A stretch of DNA of 7,562 nucleotides from a bacterium (GTDB taxonomy: Bacteria > Bacteroidota > Ignavibacteria > Kapaibacteriales > Kapaibacteriaceae): NCBI GenBank assembly GCA_020050895.1, contig JAGVJW010000110.1, positions 1-7,562 on the forward strand, given 5' to 3'. Made by a program: the position numbers and the translations under genes. Of this stretch, positions 1 through 6,777 are shown piece after piece (the first letter of the stretch is position 1; every line of letters begins with the position of its first letter). The notes below the pieces were generated by a model, which saw nothing but the letters and a program-made list of their open reading frames with translations, made no database searches and was not told the origin of the DNA.

Positions 1-893
1 AATTGATTAAGGAGCTTGGTTCCGCAGGAACAGTATCGGTTAGTGCGTCGGATAATTCCATTATCGTTGTCCGCACGCCCACAGGGACATACGAAATGAA
101 GGGATTCTCGTCGCAGGAGTTTCCGCCGATACCGCTCTTCCCAGAGGCGCAAAAAGCACAGCTTAAAAAAGATGACATGATGCGCATGGCCAACAAAACT
201 GTGTTCGCAGTGTCTACGGAAGAATATCGGCCAAGTATGACGGGTGTGTTTTTTCAGTTTGATTCGAATATGGCAACAGCCGTTGCTACAGACGGTTTTC
301 GCCTTTCGCGAGTCAATGTTGATTCGCATGGTGATGGGAATTTCCCTGCAAACCTCGAAGCCATTATTCCTGCACGAGCGGTTGATTTACTGAAGAAAAT
401 CGACGATGATGTATTGATGGAAGTCTCTCGGACTCATGCTCGCTTTACTATTGGTACGATGACGATTACAACACGGGTGATTGACGAAAAATATCCGCCG
501 TATCAAAATGTGATTCCTAACGATAATGATAAATCACTTATCGTAAATCAACGCGAAATTCTCAGTGCCATAAAAAGAGTAGCGCTGTTTGCCAATACAA
601 ACACGCGGCATGTGCGTTTTAAAATTGACGCGAAGAGCCTTTCAGTACATTCTGAAGATGAAGAGGCAGGGGGAAAGGGTACTGAAAATATTCCTTGCGA
701 ATTTTCGCACGATAGTTTCGAGGTTGGGTTTAATTATCGATTTCTTGAGGAAGCAATCAAGAATATCACATCGGATGACGATCCGGATCTGAATGTAAAG
801 ATGACGTTTTCTTCGCCCATACGAGCGGTCTTAATCACTCCTGGTTCACGTTCGGAAACACTCCTGATGCTTGTTATGCCCGTAAAGATTTGA
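1..893 (+). CDS. dnaN: DNA polymerase III beta subunit (sliding clamp), 5'-truncated by window
   Basis: This is the processivity clamp of the replicative polymerase, a ring-shaped dimer that encircles DNA and tethers Pol III, ligase, MutS and other clamp-binding proteins. The frame is open from the first bases and gives 296 residues. A full clamp is about 370, so roughly the first 75 residues (most of domain I) lie left of the window, and the apparent TTG at position 3 is not the true start. Family marks are the TDGFRLS segment near base 288 (the conserved TDGhRL motif), the DEKYPPYQNVIP segment around base 484, and the C-terminal LMLVMPVKI, close to the usual YLVMPMRL-type tail. The next gene, recF, starts 17 bp after the stop, which fits the classic dnaA-dnaN-recF origin cluster. 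dnaA should lie immediately upstream. No frameshift is seen in the visible part. Confidence 0.97.
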   Translation, partial: LIKELGSAGTVSVSASDNSIIVVRTPTGTYEMKGFSSQEFPPIPLFPEAQKAQLKKDDMMRMANKTVFAVSTEEYRPSMTGVFFQFDSNMATAVATDGFRLSRVNVDSHGDGNFPANLEAIIPARAVDLLKKIDDDVLMEVSRTHARFTIGTMTITTRVIDEKYPPYQNVIPNDNDKSLIVNQREILSAIKRVALFANTNTRHVRFKIDAKSLSVHSEDEEAGGKGTENIPCEFSHDSFEVGFNYRFLEEAIKNITSDDDPDLNVKMTFSSPIRAVLITPGSRSETLLMLVMPVKI

Positions 894-910
894 GACCCAG
901 GGCTTGTTGA

Positions 911-2068
911 ATGGTTATAAAATCGGTGACGGTAGCGCATCTGCGCTGTCATGAGCATTCCCGAATAGACTGTGCTACAGACATTACGGTTCTTGCCGGT
1001 CCCAACGGATCGGGCAAGACCAGCATGCTGGAGGCAATCAGTATTTGTGCCATCGGAACCACATTTGTACCTGTTCAGGACAGCTCGCTGATCATGTCGG
1101 GCAGGCCTGCCTGCACTGCTTCAGTCGAAGCTACATCCGACGTTGATATACCATACCGCGTTGGTGTTGAAATCCGTGAAGGTGTGCGAAAGAAAATTTC
1201 TTCCACTCATGGCTCGAACATTACTGCAAAAGATTTGATAGGCGAACTGCCGATTGTTGCATTATCCCCCGATCACAAATCGATAACGTTCGGAGGCCCT
1301 TCTGAAAGAAGGTCGTACCTCGATCGCGTTATGGCGCAGTGCAGCCGTCGGTATAGGGATTTACTATATGAACATCGCAGAGTGCTGAAGCATAGAAACG
1401 CACTGCTTAGCAGACATGAGTGGAATGAGCTGGTTGTGTGGTCGGACAAGTTCATTGAGCTAGGCGCTGAAATAATTGAGCGTCGTTATCAGTTTCTAAA
1501 CGAGTTGATACCGGCTGTCCGTGATGAGTACAGTATTGTTTCGGAGAAGAAAGAATTGATTGACATGAACTATCAGCCCGATGGAGTTCCAAGCGAGATG
1601 ATAGGAACCAACAGGACTGCGTTGGCGGACATCTTGCGTGAACAGTGGCATCGTGTTGCAGATAGGGAGAGGGTGAGAGAAACAACGTTGTTTGGGCCGC
1701 AAAAAGACGAAGTGGAGATTGTTATCAATGAACGACCGGTTCGCGACACAGCATCGCAGGGCCAGCACAAATCGCTGCTTATTGCACTGAAACTTGCAGA
1801 ATGCCGAAAACTTCTCGAGCAGAGAAATGAGAGACCTGTTGTGCTGTTCGACGATGTTTTCTCTGAATTGGACTTCGACCGTAGTGCACAGGTTCTTAAC
1901 CGAATCCTTCATTTAAGGATGCAAAGCTTCATAACAACAACCGATGGGAGCAGGCTCCTCGAGCGCATAGACAAACACGTCAATACGTCGGTATCCGTCT
2001 TTGTAGTCGATAAGGGGCAGGTAGAACTAAACTCAGCAATAGGAGCAGCGAGGAGTGAGGCCGCATGA
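911..2068 (+). CDS. recF: DNA replication and repair protein RecF
   Basis: RecF is an SMC-like ABC ATPase that works with RecO and RecR at ssDNA-dsDNA junctions to help RecA load at gaps and stalled forks. The 385-residue product is slightly longer than the usual 360 or so. Visible elements are the Walker A GPNGSGKT at residues 30-37, the RecF-specific segment with GGPSERRSYLDRV near base 1290, the ABC signature ASQGQHKS around residues 281-288 (consensus SQGQqR), and the Walker B VVLFDDVFSELD at 310-321 with the catalytic acidic pair D314/D315 and the D-loop SELD. The ATG at 911 is chosen because the protein then begins at the typical first strand before LRCHE. It has no strong Shine-Dalgarno sequence. 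The gene sits 17 bp after dnaN, and its TGA overlaps the next start in an ATGA arrangement, pointing to translational coupling. I see no missing key residues. Confidence 0.97.
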   Translation: MVIKSVTVAHLRCHEHSRIDCATDITVLAGPNGSGKTSMLEAISICAIGTTFVPVQDSSLIMSGRPACTASVEATSDVDIPYRVGVEIREGVRKKISSTHGSNITAKDLIGELPIVALSPDHKSITFGGPSERRSYLDRVMAQCSRRYRDLLYEHRRVLKHRNALLSRHEWNELVVWSDKFIELGAEIIERRYQFLNELIPAVRDEYSIVSEKKELIDMNYQPDGVPSEMIGTNRTALADILREQWHRVADRERVRETTLFGPQKDEVEIVINERPVRDTASQGQHKSLLIALKLAECRKLLEQRNERPVVLFDDVFSELDFDRSAQVLNRILHLRMQSFITTTDGSRLLERIDKHVNTSVSVFVVDKGQVELNSAIGAARSEAA

Positions 2069-2343
2069 CAACTCCACTCAAGGATTTGCTAAATGATGTT
2101 ATAAAACGATATGGTTTGGAGCATGCCATCATCAGAGAACAAATGCCTCGAATATGGGCGCAGATGGTGGGTCCGCGTATAGCGAGAATCAGCGAAGTCC
2201 GTTCGTTTGAAAATGGCGTTCTTAATGTTCGAGTACGCGAAGCGGCGTGGCGAAGCGAATTAATGTTGCGCAGAGAACTTCTGCGTAACCAGTTGAATAC
2301 AGATCTCGGTAGTGAGATTGTAAAAGAGATCATCGTCAGGTAG
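2065..2343 (+). CDS. dciA: DUF721 family protein, probable DciA replicative helicase loader/regulator
   Basis: This 92-residue protein has the DUF721 core: helical N-terminus, W31 and the MVGPRIA stretch (residues 34-40), then a strand region with GVLNVRV (51-57) and AAWRSEL (60-66), ending in a short segment like the family's N..LG..IV..I. DUF721 proteins are known as DciA, the ancestral bacterial loader or activator of the DnaB helicase, used in lineages lacking DnaC or DnaI. Here the protein is essentially only the core domain, without the long extension found in actinobacterial members. Its ATG overlaps the recF stop by 4 bp, and a purine-rich GAGGAGTGAGG lies just upstream inside the recF end. 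The position between recF and gyrB in the origin cluster supports a role at replication initiation. Family membership is clear; the DciA function is inferred from family and context. Confidence 0.9.
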   Translation: MTTPLKDLLNDVIKRYGLEHAIIREQMPRIWAQMVGPRIARISEVRSFENGVLNVRVREAAWRSELMLRRELLRNQLNTDLGSEIVKEIIVR

Positions 2344-2349
2344 ACACCT

Positions 2350-2356
2350 AAGGAGA
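2350..2356 (+). promoter_or_regulatory. Strong Shine-Dalgarno for gyrB
   Basis: AAGGAGA lies 5 bases before the gyrB ATG in the 18-bp gap after the dciA stop. It is the clearest ribosome binding site in the window. It fixes the gyrB start and fits the higher expression expected for gyrase. Confidence 0.75.
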
Positions 2357-2361
2357 AGTGA

Positions 2362-4425
2362 ATGGCAGAAGAAGCGGTAACATCAAAAACCACGTACACC
2401 GAAGAAAGTATCAAGGTCCTGGAAGGGCTCGAGGCTGTCCGCAAACGTCCGGCGATGTATATCGGCGATGTTGGCGAACGCGGATTACACCACCTGATAC
2501 AAGAAGTTGTTGATAATTCCATCGACGAAGTGCTGGCCGGTGTATGCAAGAACATTTCGGTAGTGTTACACTCCGATGGTTCCTGTTCTGTACAAGACGA
2601 CGGTAGAGGAATACCAACTGGTCCGCATCCGATAAAGAAAATCTCGACTCTCGAAGTTGTGATGTGCACGCTCCATGCAGGAGGAAAGTTCGACAAAAAA
2701 TCCTATAAGGTTTCTGGTGGATTGCATGGTGTTGGCGTGAGCTGTGTGAACGCTCTCTCGTCTGATCTCAGTGTTCGAGTAGAACGCGAAGGAAAGATTT
2801 TTGAGCAGAAGTATAAAATGGGAGTGCCAACATCATCCGTCGGCGTTGTTGGAGAGTCTGCAAAAACAGGAACACATGTTCGGTTCTGGCCGGATGCCAC
2901 CATATTTAAAACGCTGGTATTCCGGTATGAAAAAGTTGCCGAAAGGCTGCGCGAGTTGGCCTTTCTAAATCCTGATGTAACGATCCATTTATACGATGAG
3001 CGAGATGGACAAAAAGAAACATTTGCATATCGCGGTGGATTGGTAGACTTTGTTCGGCATCTGGATCAGCATGCGACGTCCATAACCAAACCCCTCGTCA
3101 TTAAGGGTTCGTTTGTGGCTGAAGACGAATCAGAGACACAAGTAGACATCTGTTTACAGTACAACTCCGGGTATTCCGAAACTGTACTGTCGTATGTAAA
3201 TAACATTAATACCGTCGAAGGAGGCACGCACGTCAGCGGTTTCAGATCCGCCCTTACGCGAACTCTTAACGCGTATGCCATTGCAAACAATTTGCTAAAA
3301 AAGGATGCATCGCTTGTTGGCGACGATTTTCGGGAGGGCCTGACGGCAGTAATCAGCGTCAAGGTAGCCGAACCACAATTCGAGGGACAGACAAAGACCA
3401 AGCTCGGTAACGGCGAGATCGATGGAGTTGTCCGCTCCATTGTCAACGAGGAACTTTCGAAACGTCTCGACGAGAATCCCAGCTCTGCAAAGCACATCAT
3501 TGAGAAGGCTGTTCAGGCATCGGAGGCGCGTGCTGCCGCGCGAAAAGCCAAGGATCTGATTCGAAGAAAGGGAGCGCTCGAAGGCGCAACGCTTCCGGGT
3601 AAGCTTGCAGATTGTTCGCTGCGCACACCGGAAGACACAGAGATATTTCTTGTCGAAGGTGATTCAGCAGGGGGCTCTGCCAAGCAGGGTCGCGACAGAA
3701 GGTTTCAGGCTATCCTGCCCCTTAAAGGAAAAATCCTGAATGTACACAAAGCGAGACTTGTTAAAGTTCTTGAGAATGAAGAAGTCCGAACCATCCTCAC
3801 TGCTATCGGCGCCGGTTTCGGCGATGATTTTGATTCAAGCAAGGCACGGTATGGAAAAATCATTCTGATGGCAGATGCCGACGTTGATGGTTCGCATATC
3901 AGAACACTACTGCTGACGTTGTTTTTTAAGCACATGCCCGATCTTATCAACGATGGTAAACTCTACATTGCCCAGCCACCGCTTTACAAAGTGAAGAGGG
4001 GGAAGGGTGAGTACTACGCCTACGACGAAAAGGAGCGTGATGAGATAATCGAGCGGATACGTAAGGAACGTTCGGAACGAAAGGGGAAAGGGGCAAAAGC
4101 AGGCAAGACATTCAAGGCCGACGACGGCGCTGAGACAATCGATATTATGGAAGGCGATGACGTTGCAGAGCAAAATCAAGTCGTTGAGGAAGGTGCAACT
4201 CCCGATGGCATTACAATCTCCCGTTTCAAAGGGCTCGGAGAAATGAATCCGGAACAGTTGTGGTCTACCACCATGAATCCCGAAACACGGACACTGCTGC
4301 AAGTCTCAATAGAAAACGCTGCAGAAGCCACGCAGATTTTTGAAACACTCATGGGTGAAGATGTTGAACCGAGACGTGCCTTCATCGAGCGCAACGCACA
4401 GTATGTGCGCAACTTGGATGTGTAG
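2362..4425 (+). CDS. gyrB: DNA gyrase subunit B
   Basis: This is the ATPase and TOPRIM subunit of DNA gyrase, which with GyrA introduces negative supercoils ahead of forks and transcription. The 687-residue protein has the GHKL ATPase fold: E48 and N52 in the QEVVDN motif, D79 in DDGRGIP, and the glycine lid GGLHGVGVSCVNALS (119-133). A transducer domain follows with the QTKTKLGNGE motif. The TOPRIM domain shows EGDSAGG (E432-G438) and the metal-binding DADVD (505-509). The C-terminal part contains RFKGLGEMNPEQLW from residue 621. Between YAYDEKE (about 552-558) and RFKGLGEM there are about 62 residues, against roughly 17 in a short GyrB such as that of B. subtilis. The extra stretch is a highly charged, low-complexity insert (about 567-618). 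GyrB is preferred over ParE because of overall length, the motif set and the location in the dnaN-recF cluster. Confidence 0.98.
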   Translation: MAEEAVTSKTTYTEESIKVLEGLEAVRKRPAMYIGDVGERGLHHLIQEVVDNSIDEVLAGVCKNISVVLHSDGSCSVQDDGRGIPTGPHPIKKISTLEVVMCTLHAGGKFDKKSYKVSGGLHGVGVSCVNALSSDLSVRVEREGKIFEQKYKMGVPTSSVGVVGESAKTGTHVRFWPDATIFKTLVFRYEKVAERLRELAFLNPDVTIHLYDERDGQKETFAYRGGLVDFVRHLDQHATSITKPLVIKGSFVAEDESETQVDICLQYNSGYSETVLSYVNNINTVEGGTHVSGFRSALTRTLNAYAIANNLLKKDASLVGDDFREGLTAVISVKVAEPQFEGQTKTKLGNGEIDGVVRSIVNEELSKRLDENPSSAKHIIEKAVQASEARAAARKAKDLIRRKGALEGATLPGKLADCSLRTPEDTEIFLVEGDSAGGSAKQGRDRRFQAILPLKGKILNVHKARLVKVLENEEVRTILTAIGAGFGDDFDSSKARYGKIILMADADVDGSHIRTLLLTLFFKHMPDLINDGKLYIAQPPLYKVKRGKGEYYAYDEKERDEIIERIRKERSERKGKGAKAGKTFKADDGAETIDIMEGDDVAEQNQVVEEGATPDGITISRFKGLGEMNPEQLWSTTMNPETRTLLQVSIENAAEATQIFETLMGEDVEPRRAFIERNAQYVRNLDV

Positions 4426-4456
4426 AGTGAATGAAGAATCGACAGTTGTGTAATGT

Positions 4457-5131
4457 ATGTATACGTTTAAAAGTGATTTAAGCGGTAGGGAGTATCCCGT
4501 AAGTCAACGGGTAAGGGGCAGCAGCATATTGCCTCCCGTTCTGGATTTAATAAAGAAAGTTAAATCCAGTTTTGATGATGATTCCGCAATTGCAACCAGT
4601 GAGATTCAGGAGTTCAGAGATAAGTATCTCGAGAATGTGGTACTGAATGCAACCGGACAATCGGAGCTAACAGGTTTAGGGAAGGAAGTATTTGAGCATT
4701 TACGACAGAATCAGATAATTGCCGATGAAGAAGACCAACTTTTCGTGAAGGATTTAACGTTTGGTCAGCGAATGGCAGATGCTGTTGCCCGTTTCGGTGG
4801 TAGCTGGAGATTCCTTGGCTTGTTCTTCTTTTTCATTCTCGGTTGGATTCTCGTTAACATATATCTGCTGATTGGTAATCCATTCGATCCCTTCCCATTC
4901 ATTCTGCTGAATCTCATACTATCGTGTCTGGCAGCGGTACAGGCGCCGATCATCATGATGAGTCAGAACCGTCAGGAAGAAAAGGACCGTCAGCGTGCCC
5001 GTGGCGATTTCAAAATTGATTTAAAGGCTGAAATCGAAATTCAGCTATTACATGAGAAGGTCGATCACCTTACCAAACTTGTTAGGTCGCTGATTAATCA
5101 TTCCAGCGCTTCCGAAGCGGAAGCTGAATAA
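4457..5131 (+). CDS. DUF1003 family two-helix inner-membrane protein
   Basis: This 224-residue protein matches the DUF1003 pattern. A soluble N-terminal arm precedes a LTFGQRMADAVARFGGSW motif ending at S116-W117. Then come membrane helix 1 (about 119-139, rich in Phe/Leu/Ile), an FDPFPF turn (143-148), membrane helix 2 (about 149-168) running into the family hallmark APIIMMSQNRQ (163-173), and a charged helical tail (about 174-216) that looks able to form a coiled coil. No function is established for the family that I can name. Many homologues have cysteines in the N-terminal arm; here the only cysteine is C157 in helix 2. The ATG at 4457 is used because the ATG 4 bp upstream runs into a stop after five codons. 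No Shine-Dalgarno is evident. It lies 31 bp after gyrB, so co-transcription is likely, though a functional link to gyrase is not implied. Confidence 0.92.
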   Translation: MYTFKSDLSGREYPVSQRVRGSSILPPVLDLIKKVKSSFDDDSAIATSEIQEFRDKYLENVVLNATGQSELTGLGKEVFEHLRQNQIIADEEDQLFVKDLTFGQRMADAVARFGGSWRFLGLFFFFILGWILVNIYLLIGNPFDPFPFILLNLILSCLAAVQAPIIMMSQNRQEEKDRQRARGDFKIDLKAEIEIQLLHEKVDHLTKLVRSLINHSSASEAEAE

Positions 5132-5148
5132 TACAATGCCAAACCACC

Positions 5149-5175
5149 ATGCCGGGTATTACGGATACCCGGCAT
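5149..5175. terminator. Hairpin between convergent genes, probable bidirectional terminator
   Basis: ATGCCGGGTAT (5149-5159) and ATACCCGGCAT (5165-5175) form a perfect 11-bp stem with a 5-base loop TACGG. It sits 17 bases after the DUF1003 stop and 21 bases beyond the end of the minus-strand methyltransferase gene, the expected place for a shared terminator. Neither side has a clear T tract directly after the stem, so it may be a weak intrinsic terminator or an mRNA 3'-end stabilising hairpin. Confidence 0.7.
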
Positions 5176-5196
5176 CACGGTAAATCTGGAAAAATC

Positions 5197-6390
5197 CTAG
5201 GTTCTTTCTCCCAAACTCACACCTCCGAAATACCTTCTTCGGTCAGCCATTTCCAGATTCTTATTGCATAGAATCTGAAAGCAGGTGCTGTTGCCTTGCA
5301 TAGCGATGTCTACAGACCAGCCGAGGAAAATCTCCCACAAACGGAACCACCATTCGCCGTACGTTTCCATGACTTGCTGCTTATGGCTCTGCCAGTTGTG
5401 ATACCAAAGCTGAATTGTCTGCGAATAGTGAATTCCAATGTTTTCAACACTGTGAATTTCAAAGCCGGCGAGCTCAAGTCGTTTTACAACGAATGAAAGG
5501 GGCATGCTGGCGTCTGCGCCGGGGAAGATGTATTCCGACATAAACAGTCCCCATGCCAGCGACTCAGCATGAATGCCATGCTTTAAGCCAGCTATTTGCA
5601 AGAAGAACAGCCCATCGTCTTTTAGCAGACTGTTAATCTGTTTCATAAATTTTGTGAAGTACTTTATGCCGACGTGCTCTGCCATCTCCAGACAGGAAAT
5701 TTTATCGTACCTATCGGCAGGAATACTTCGGTAATCCATTCTGTGAATTCGGGCTCTGTCTGCAACACCCCACTCCTTGCATCTGTTATTCGCAAAGTCA
5801 GCACCTGCCTGTGCGATTGTAATGCCAGTGGAGTCGGTTCCATAATACCGTGCAGTATGTGCTACCAACGTTCCCCAGCCACAACCAATGTCGAGCAAAC
5901 GCTCACCAGACTTTAGCTGAAGTTTTTGGCTAACCAAATGCAACTTCTGGTCCTGGGCTGTCTCCAGATCTTCGTTTCCAGTTTTGAAAAAAGCCGACGT
6001 GTACACCATTCTCTCACCCAGGAATGCTGCAAAGAAGTCGTTCCCGCGATCATAATGGTCCCTGATAATTCTCTCATCCTGACTCTTTGAATGTATAATC
6101 ACCGATGGAATAAACTTCTTTACAAAGAAGTTATAACTATGGCCAGTAAGACGATAATTAAAGAATCTATTCCGATTTTGAAGTAAGAGTTGTGCATCGC
6201 ACGCAATGTCTACTCTGCCATTTATATAGTCTTCGATGAACTGAGTCATCGGAACCTTCCCCTCTGTCTGATAGCGCGATCCAACACGACTATCACGAGG
6301 TATTACAATATCAGCCAACCGCGCACTCCTCAAATCCACTTCTTCCATACCTGCCTTTCCTGGTTTTAATTGAATCGCATCATCTGCCAC
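5197..6390 (-). CDS. SAM-dependent methyltransferase, cyclopropane-fatty-acyl-phospholipid synthase / sphingolipid C9-methyltransferase-like
   Basis: The 397-residue protein belongs to the CFA synthase superfamily, whose members transfer a methyl(ene) group from SAM to lipid double bonds. Visible elements are HYDRGNDFF (112-120), YTSAFF (130-135), the SAM-binding LLDIGCGWG (165-173), GITIAQ (189-194), EMAEHVG (235-241), FLQIAG (263-268), EYIFPGADAS (286-295) and HYSQTIQLWYHNW (321-333). By alignment to E. coli Cfa, E238 and Y322 match Glu239 and Tyr317. The positions of Cys139 and His266 are S132 and Q265. These changes, with the GLFM, FPGADAS and C-terminal WS...QG..TCFQ segments, recall fungal sphingolipid C9-methyltransferases, though no N-terminal membrane helices are present. 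The reading starts at GTG 6390. An ATG at residue 15 (6348) has a better Shine-Dalgarno (AGGAAAGG, 6354-6361) and may be the real start. It is convergent with the gyrB block and is likely a single-gene unit. The superfamily is certain; the substrate is not. Confidence 0.92.
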   Translation of the reverse strand: MADDAIQLKPGKAGMEEVDLRSARLADIVIPRDSRVGSRYQTEGKVPMTQFIEDYINGRVDIACDAQLLLQNRNRFFNYRLTGHSYNFFVKKFIPSVIIHSKSQDERIIRDHYDRGNDFFAAFLGERMVYTSAFFKTGNEDLETAQDQKLHLVSQKLQLKSGERLLDIGCGWGTLVAHTARYYGTDSTGITIAQAGADFANNRCKEWGVADRARIHRMDYRSIPADRYDKISCLEMAEHVGIKYFTKFMKQINSLLKDDGLFFLQIAGLKHGIHAESLAWGLFMSEYIFPGADASMPLSFVVKRLELAGFEIHSVENIGIHYSQTIQLWYHNWQSHKQQVMETYGEWWFRLWEIFLGWSVDIAMQGNSTCFQILCNKNLEMADRRRYFGGVSLGERT

Positions 6391-6532
6391 TCTGCAATAA
6401 TACAGTCTACATTTGGTACAACGCCGTCATAATGCTCTGGAATCACATTCTAAGGCTGCAGGTAGGGGGCAAGTACTTAGTATAGGAGCATCTTACATTG
6501 TAGTGTCAGGCCTCCCACAGCGGTGATGGAAT

Positions 6533-6583
6533 TGTTCGATCTCGTCCGAAATCTCGGTGCATTCAATGAATATGTTCGATCTC
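6533..6583. repeat. 11-bp direct repeat at 40-bp spacing flanking a small palindrome
   Basis: TGTTCGATCTC occurs at 6533-6543 and again at 6573-6583, exactly 40 bp apart (about four helical turns). Between the copies lies ATTCAATGAAT (6561-6571), a 5-bp inverted repeat around one central base. The arrangement could be a regulator binding site in the divergent promoter region, but it may also be internal to a decayed ORF. Confidence 0.35.
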
Positions 6584-6681
6584 CTGAATAGAAGTTGAAA
6601 TATGGCGAGCGGGTCTCAAATTTCATTACTATCAATGGTGAAGTTAAATATCTCAAGTAAATGCAGGGTATGTTTCCTGGA

Positions 6682-6714
6682 AGGATATTCTGCCGGGAAA
6701 GGTGCAGAATTCCT
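6682..6714. repeat. Imperfect inverted repeat (11-bp stem with one bulge)
   Basis: AGGA-T-ATTCTGC (6682-6693) can pair with GCAGAATTCCT (6704-6714), leaving one bulged T and a 10-base purine-rich loop (CGGGAAAGGT). No T tract follows on either strand, so a terminator is not supported. It may be an operator, an RNA structure or chance. Confidence 0.3.
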
Positions 6715-6777
6715 ATCAAACTATTTTCAGGCTTGGGAAGCATTTAATTTTTAAAAAATGAATTTGGAAATTTCTCC

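Larger units (their letters stand above)
6481..6761 (+). pseudogene. Possible remnant of a small decayed ORF
   Basis: Three short plus-strand pieces read like protein but are broken. One frame is open from 6481 to a TAG at 6589, including MELFDLVRNLGAF from an ATG at 6526. The same frame continues as KLKYGERVSNFITINGEVKYLK to a TAA at 6658. A different frame then gives QVNAGYVSWKDILPGK and onward to a TGA at 6759. One in-frame stop plus one frameshift would join them into about 90 residues. I do not recognise a family, and chance is a real alternative. Confidence 0.2.

Noticed and set aside
3..5. TTG as the start codon of dnaN
   Set aside because: The resulting protein lacks about 75 residues of domain I; the frame is open to the window edge, so the real start is upstream.
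1496..1912. 138-codon minus-strand open frame inside recF
   Set aside because: Antisense to conserved recF motifs, with no family features; a shadow of the coding strand.
1980..2696. 238-codon minus-strand open frame across the recF end, dciA and gyrB start
   Set aside because: It lies entirely antisense to three well-identified genes, shows no recognisable domain and has Ser/Arg/Thr-rich shadow composition.
3066..3500. 144-codon minus-strand open frame inside gyrB
   Set aside because: Antisense to the gyrB transducer domain, without motifs of its own.
6408..6415. TACATTTG, an exact match to the Bacteroidota -7 promoter element
   Set aside because: No -33 TTTG or TTG at the right distance, and no gene starts shortly downstream on the plus strand.
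6477..6743. 88-codon minus-strand open frame in the intergenic region
   Set aside because: No recognisable motif and no ribosome binding site. It could be a real small gene, but the sequence does not support calling it.
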